25,455 nucleotides of DNA. Origin: Geobacter sp. UBA6169. Its GTDB lineage: Bacteria > Desulfobacterota > Desulfuromonadia > Geobacterales > Pseudopelobacteraceae. The number at the start of each line of letters is the position of its first letter. Positions within the stretch are counted from its first letter, which is position 1. Both the position numbers and the translations under genes were made by a program. Below are positions 20,821-25,455 of this stretch, piece after piece. A model generated the notes under the pieces. It saw only the letters and a list, made by a program, of their open reading frames with translations. It was not told the DNA's origin and made no database searches. The DNA lies in NCBI GenBank assembly GCA_002422265.1, contig DIUB01000073.1:1-25455 (forward strand), in the 5' to 3' direction.

Positions 20821-23800
20821 ATGAACAAACTGACAACTGATTTTAAGGCGGTCTATCAGCGCTTGAACCAGGCCCAGCGCACGGCGGTGGATACGGTTGA
20901 AGGGCCGGTGCTGGTAATTGCCGGTCCCGGCACCGGCAAGACCGAGATCCTGGCAGCCAGGATCGCCAATATTCTGCTGACCACCGATGCCCTGCCGGAG
21001 AATATCCTTTGCCTGACCTACACCGATGCCGGTACGGTGGCGATGCGCTCGCGTCTGCTGCAGTTCATCGGCCCCAACGCCTACCGGGTTGATATCTTCA
21101 CCTTCCATGCCTTCTGTAATCTGGTAATCCAGGAACAGGCTGATCATTTTGGTCTGCGCAACCTGACCACCATTTCTGAACTGGAACAGTTCCGCTATGT
21201 CCGGGAAATTATCGATGCCTTTCCCCATGACCATCCCTTAACCCGCTCCACCGGTGACCTTCATTTTGAGGCTGATCGTCTGCTGGCCCTCTACGAAATT
21301 ATGAAGAAAGAGGACTGGAGCAGCCAATGGCTGGCAGAACGGGTGGATGAATACGTTGCCACCCTGGCGGACAGCCCTGAATTTCTCTATAAGCGTCAGA
21401 CCAAAGGGCCGGACGGTACGGTTTACAATAAGGGGGATCTGAACGAGCGGAAACTGCGGGAGGAGCTGCGTAAGCTGGAGCAGGTAAAGGCTGCAGCCCA
21501 GAGCTTTGATAACTATCAGCGCTTGCTGCAGGAACGGGGGCGTTACGACTTTGCAGATATGATCCTCTGGTGCATTGCCGCCTTCAAGCAGAACAGCGAT
21601 CTGCTGGCCACCTATCAGGAACGCTACCTGTACCTGCTGGTGGATGAGTTTCAGGATACCAGTGGTTCCCAGTTGGAGCTGCTGCTGCAACTGGCTGACT
21701 ACTGGGATGCTCCCAACCTGTTTGTGGTGGGGGATGATGATCAATCCATCTTCCGTTTTCAGGGGGCCAGTGTCGAGAACATCCGCCGCTTTGCCGGCCG
21801 TTATCAGGATTCGCTCACCACAGTGACCCTGACTGACAACCACCGTTCATCCCAGCTGATTCTGGATGGCGCCGCCGGTTTGATCAGCCGTAACCTGGAA
21901 CGCCTGAGTAATGATAAACAGTTGTGTGCCATGAACCCGGAGGTGGCCACGCTGCCTGAACCACCAGAGCTGGTGGGGTATGCCACCACAGCCCACGAGA
22001 CGGTGGCAGTGGCCAACCGGATTGCCGCGCTGCTGGAGCAGGGGGTACTGCCGGAGCAGATCGCCGTGATCTACCGCAACCACAGCCAGTCAGACGAGAT
22101 TATCCGCTTTCTGACGGGTCGCGGGGTGGCGGTGCAGACCCGGCGCCGGGCTGATATCCTGCAGGAACCGTTGATCCTCAAACTTCTGACTGTCCTGCAT
22201 TACCTGGCTGCCGAGCTGGAACGTCCCCATTCCGGTGAACGGCTGCTGTTTGAGATCCTGCACGAGCCCTGGTTTGAGGTCCCCCCCCTGGCCCTGGCCC
22301 GTCTGTCAGTTGAAGTTGCCCGGCAACGGACTGAAAAGAAGCCCTGCTACTGGCGGGAACAGTTGCCGGTCAGAGGGATGGAAAAGGGGCAGCAGTCCCT
22401 GTTTCCGGCCAGCGATGACCTGCAACTGCGTCGGGCCGGGGAGACCATTGAAGAGCTGCTGCGGGATGCTGCCACCATGACCCTGCAGGAACTGCTGCAC
22501 CAGGTCATTACCCGGCTGGGAATTCTGGCCCGGGCATTATCAGCCCATGAGCGGGTCTGGCATCTTGAGCTGCTGAACACCCTGTTTGACTTTGTGCGGG
22601 AAGAAACCGTCAAGGTGAGCATGTCGTTGTCGGATCTATTGGACATGCTGGCCGATATGCAGCAACAGGGGATTGCGCTGCCGGTTGAAAAGTTGAGTTA
22701 TACCGGTGCCGGGGTCAATTTCCTGACCGCCCACGGCTCCAAAGGTCTGCAGTTTGATTATGTCTTCATGCTGGGCTGCACCCGCAGTGTCTGGGACAGC
22801 ACCTCCCGTAACCGGACCTATAAACTGCCACCCACGGTCTGGTCCGGTCCGGCAGGCAGTGAAGAGGAGGAATCACGGCGGCTGTTTTACGTGGCCATGA
22901 CCAGAGCCCGTAAACAGGTGTCGATTTCCTGGCCGGAGCGGGATAATAAGGAAAAAGAACTGGAAAAGAGCCGCTTTGTGGCTGAGTTGGCCGAAGGCGG
23001 TGTGGCTGACCTGCAGCAGATGGTGCTGTCTGATGAAGAGCTGCTGGCCTTTGGCAGCAGCGTACTGCAGGCTGCTCCGGCCCGGCTGCCCAGCGCCTTT
23101 ATTGATGACAGCTTTGTGGACAGCCTGCTGCAGAAATACTCGTTAAGCGTAACCCACCTGAACAGCTACTTGCGCTGTCCGGTGGCGTTCTACTTTAACA
23201 CCCTGCTGCGGGTACCGGCCCCGATGAGTGCGGCGCTTACCTTTGGTTCTGCGGTCCACCATGCTCTGGAGCAGGTCTTCCGCAAGATGAAGAACGACCC
23301 GGCCCGACGCTTCCCCACGGTTGCCACCTTTGTGGATGACTTCCGCTGGTTCATGCAGAAGCATGAGACAGGCTTTACCCCGGCAGAGTTCCGGCGCAGG
23401 CTGGAGTACGGCGAGGCGATCCTGCCTGGTTTCCATGAGGCCCATCACCGCAGCTGGAAACAGGATGCGCTGGTGGAATATCCCTTCCGTAACATTCTGG
23501 TGGATGGTGTCCCGCTGAACGGCAAGCTGGATATGCTTGAGTTTTCCGGCAACCATGTCACGGTGGTGGACTACAAGACCGGCAATCCGGTTAAGGCCCG
23601 CAAGAAGCTGCAACCGCCAGATCCTGAGAAGGTGGCCAAGGCGTTGGCTGAGGGAAAAGAACCGGCTGACGATGACCGGCTGGGTGGTGATTACTGGCGT
23701 CAGGCGGTTTTTTACCGGATTTTGGTGGAACATGAACCGCGCCGTAGCTGGGTTATGTCTGCGGCCCGGTTTGAGTTTGTTGAGCCGGAAAAGGATACTG

Positions 23801-23967
23801 GCGAGTACAAAAGCGCCCGTTTTGAGGTCTCTGACCATGAGGTGGCACAGGTCAGACAGCAGATTAAAGAGGTGTATGCAAAGATTCAGGCCAAAGAGTT
23901 CCAGGTTGGCTGTAACAAGCCGGAGTGTGAATGGTGCAGCTTTGTGAAGCGGTTTGAGCAGTGCTGA
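20821..23967 (+). CDS. UvrD-type helicase fused to a RecB/AddB-family nuclease
   Basis: 1048 residues from ATG 20821 (GAGG six bases upstream); an earlier in-frame ATG at 20749 would add 24 residues unlike the family. Superfamily 1 motifs are present: AQRTAV (Q motif), AGPGTGKT (Walker A), LVDEFQDT (motif II), VGDDDQSIFRFQGA (motif III), HGSKGLQFDYV and FYVAMTRARKQ. The C-terminal PD-(D/E)XK nuclease (about 790-1048) has GKLDML and VVDYKTGNP as the metal and Lys motifs. Cysteines LRCPVAFYF and CNKPECEWC fit an AddB-like 4Fe-4S cluster. It probably processes DNA ends or recombination intermediates, similar to AddA/RecB-like single-chain enzymes. No AddB-like partner gene lies in the window. 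Confidence 0.92.
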   Translation: MNKLTTDFKAVYQRLNQAQRTAVDTVEGPVLVIAGPGTGKTEILAARIANILLTTDALPENILCLTYTDAGTVAMRSRLLQFIGPNAYRVDIFTFHAFCNLVIQEQADHFGLRNLTTISELEQFRYVREIIDAFPHDHPLTRSTGDLHFEADRLLALYEIMKKEDWSSQWLAERVDEYVATLADSPEFLYKRQTKGPDGTVYNKGDLNERKLREELRKLEQVKAAAQSFDNYQRLLQERGRYDFADMILWCIAAFKQNSDLLATYQERYLYLLVDEFQDTSGSQLELLLQLADYWDAPNLFVVGDDDQSIFRFQGASVENIRRFAGRYQDSLTTVTLTDNHRSSQLILDGAAGLISRNLERLSNDKQLCAMNPEVATLPEPPELVGYATTAHETVAVANRIAALLEQGVLPEQIAVIYRNHSQSDEIIRFLTGRGVAVQTRRRADILQEPLILKLLTVLHYLAAELERPHSGERLLFEILHEPWFEVPPLALARLSVEVARQRTEKKPCYWREQLPVRGMEKGQQSLFPASDDLQLRRAGETIEELLRDAATMTLQELLHQVITRLGILARALSAHERVWHLELLNTLFDFVREETVKVSMSLSDLLDMLADMQQQGIALPVEKLSYTGAGVNFLTAHGSKGLQFDYVFMLGCTRSVWDSTSRNRTYKLPPTVWSGPAGSEEEESRRLFYVAMTRARKQVSISWPERDNKEKELEKSRFVAELAEGGVADLQQMVLSDEELLAFGSSVLQAAPARLPSAFIDDSFVDSLLQKYSLSVTHLNSYLRCPVAFYFNTLLRVPAPMSAALTFGSAVHHALEQVFRKMKNDPARRFPTVATFVDDFRWFMQKHETGFTPAEFRRRLEYGEAILPGFHEAHHRSWKQDALVEYPFRNILVDGVPLNGKLDMLEFSGNHVTVVDYKTGNPVKARKKLQPPDPEKVAKALAEGKEPADDDRLGGDYWRQAVFYRILVEHEPRRSWVMSAARFEFVEPEKDTGEYKSARFEVSDHEVAQVRQQIKEVYAKIQAKEFQVGCNKPECEWCSFVKRFEQC

Positions 23968-23976
23968 GCAGTGCCG

Positions 23977-25338
23977 TCAGAACAGCCCTGCCTTGTAGAG
24001 TAGCACCAGCAGCACCAGCACCGGTGAGACATACCGGATCAGGAAACGCCAGAGCTGAAGGAACCGTTTGCCGGTGCCACCCGCCTCAAATTCGCTTTGA
24101 ACCACTGTGCCGGACAGAAACCAGCCGCTAAAGACCACGGTCAGCAGGCCACCCAGGGGCAGCAGGTAGTTGGTGGCCAGAAAATCGACTGAATCAAGGA
24201 AGTTTCGGTCGCCGATCAGGTGCCAGTCCTTGAGCAGGTCGCTGGAAAGGGCTGATGGTACGCCCAGCAAAAACGCAGCCGCTCCCATCAGCAGGGTTGC
24301 CTTGGACCTGATCCACTCTTTTTCATCACAGAAATAGGCCACCACCACCTCCAAAAGCGAGATGGCCGAGGTAAGGGCGGCAATCACCAGCAGCAGAAAA
24401 AACAGGATTGCCAGTACGTTACCGCCGGGCATCTGACTGAACAGGATCGGCAGGGTCTTGAAGACCAGGCCCGGTCCGGCGGCAGGAGCCATATTGTAGC
24501 TGAACACGATCGGGAAGATGGCCAGGCCGGCCAGGAGCGCCACCAGGGTATCCATGGTAGAAACCGTGGCAGCCATGGCCGGGATGCTGGTCCGCTCATC
24601 AACATAGCTGCCATAGGTCAGGATGGCCCCCATGCCCAGGCTTAAGGTAAAAAAGGCATGTCCCAGCGCCTCCAGCATCACCGGCGGGGTCAGTTTTGAC
24701 CAGTCAGGCGTAAACAGAAACTGTACTGCCTGCATTCCGCCGGGCGAAAAGAGCCCCAAAATGGCCAGGAGCAGCAGGATGCAGAAAAAAATCGGCATAA
24801 TGATCTTGCCGGCACGCTCCAGACCGTTTTTGACCCCGGCAATCACGATCATTACCGTCATCCCCATGAACAGGGCCTGCCAGAACAGCTGGCCCAGACC
24901 GTTGGCCAGCAGGTCGGCAAACAGCTGTGGTACCTGGTGGGCCTGCTGCTGGCTGATGGTGCCGTTCAGCGAGAGCCAGAGGTAATCAACGGCCCAGCCG
25001 GCAATCACCGCGTAGTAGGAGAGAATCAGAAAGGCCGCCCCCACCGCCAGCCAGCCGATGCTGGTCCAGGGGCCGCCTTTCAGCCGCCTGAAGGCCCCCA
25101 CCGGGTCTTTGCGGGTATGTCTGCCCAGCATCATTTCAGCCACCATCAGCGGCAGGCCGATCATGATGATGCAGAAAATGTAGAACAGCACAAAGGCGCC
25201 ACCGCCGTGCATACCGGTAATATAGGGGAATTTCCAGATATTGCCGAGGCCGATGGCAGAACCGGCCGCTGCCATAATAAAGCCCAGGCGGCTTGACCAG
25301 CGTCCCCTGGTATGGTCATGGGTGGCATTGTCGCGCAT
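23977..25338 (-). CDS. Sodium-dependent transporter, SNF/NSS family
   Basis: 453 residues with about 11-12 membrane segments. The N-terminal signature WSSRLGFIMAAAGSAIGLGN, followed by IWKFPY and GGGAFVLFY, is the unwound TM1 and TM2 region of the neurotransmitter:sodium symporter family (LeuT fold). It imports an amino acid or similar substrate with Na+; the substrate cannot be told from sequence. GAGGG precedes the ATG. It converges with the helicase-nuclease gene, ends nine bases apart. The remaining 117 bp to the window edge show no gene and probably hold its promoter. Confidence 0.93.
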   Translation of the reverse strand: MRDNATHDHTRGRWSSRLGFIMAAAGSAIGLGNIWKFPYITGMHGGGAFVLFYIFCIIMIGLPLMVAEMMLGRHTRKDPVGAFRRLKGGPWTSIGWLAVGAAFLILSYYAVIAGWAVDYLWLSLNGTISQQQAHQVPQLFADLLANGLGQLFWQALFMGMTVMIVIAGVKNGLERAGKIIMPIFFCILLLLAILGLFSPGGMQAVQFLFTPDWSKLTPPVMLEALGHAFFTLSLGMGAILTYGSYVDERTSIPAMAATVSTMDTLVALLAGLAIFPIVFSYNMAPAAGPGLVFKTLPILFSQMPGGNVLAILFFLLLVIAALTSAISLLEVVVAYFCDEKEWIRSKATLLMGAAAFLLGVPSALSSDLLKDWHLIGDRNFLDSVDFLATNYLLPLGGLLTVVFSGWFLSGTVVQSEFEAGGTGKRFLQLWRFLIRYVSPVLVLLVLLYKAGLF

Positions 25339-25455
25339 AGAACCCTCGCCCGCAGAAGTGTGGCAACAGCGTTGTTAATAACGGCAGACAGCCGTACCTG
25401 TCAATCGGTCAGTAGCTACTTTCACCCACACATCTGCGAAGTCTGTTCTTTTTCT

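Noticed and set aside
1..25455. CRISPR arrays, tRNA or rRNA genes
   Set aside because: No regularly spaced repeats and no cloverleaf or rRNA-like sequence was seen by eye.

Overview
The window looks like a chromosome segment of a Geobacter/Trichlorobacter-type deltaproteobacterium (Desulfobacterota). The host genes are rich in c-type cytochromes, ferredoxins and c-di-GMP signalling and have moderately high GC. The species assignment is inference from gene style, not from a marker gene.

Host, left flank (1-1806): the end of a NapH-like membrane ferredoxin, a small diheme cytochrome, a two-cluster ferredoxin-like protein, and the 5' half of an octaheme cytochrome c nitrite reductase (ONR/TvNiR type). 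The reductase is recognised by three CXXCH haem sites, then a CXXCK catalytic site, then (in the 3' half at 13961-14863) four CXXCH sites and a Tyr-Val-Cys motif. The layout suggests a quinol-to-periplasm electron-transfer module for nitrite/hydroxylamine reduction.

Mobile element (1807-13952, 12,146 bp): the reductase gene is split by a complete Mu-like transposable element. It has TGT...ACA ends and is flanked by an 8-bp duplication (CCATGGGC). Order: left end; a leftward lysogeny operon (winged-helix protein and XRE repressor); an operator/promoter region; a rightward early operon with ATGA overlaps (Ner-like protein, CII-like protein, stand-alone Mu-type HTH, XRE protein, MuA transposase); a MuB ATPase and small proteins; GemA (DUF1018); then an accessory block with a zinc-ribbon protein, a tandem-domain Mor-like activator, a small protein with duplicated Mu-I-like motifs and a long coiled-coil protein; then the right end. 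No terminase, portal, capsid, tail or lysis-cassette gene is present, although both ends are intact. It is therefore best read as a self-transposing minimal element or a transposable-phage satellite, not a decayed prophage.

Most striking feature: two same-strand type II hammerhead ribozymes (10420-10489 and 13700-13758) bracket the accessory block. Cleavage at both would release a 3,269-nt RNA carrying all the cargo genes, with ends suited to re-ligation into a circle. The second ribozyme matches the conserved core fully; the first has one core deviation (C in place of U4).

Host, right flank (13961-25455): the 3' half of the reductase, a CACHE-PAS-GGDEF-EAL signalling protein, a convergent soluble lytic transglycosylase/polysaccharide deacetylase pair, a UvrD-type helicase fused to a RecB-family nuclease, and a sodium:neurotransmitter-type symporter.
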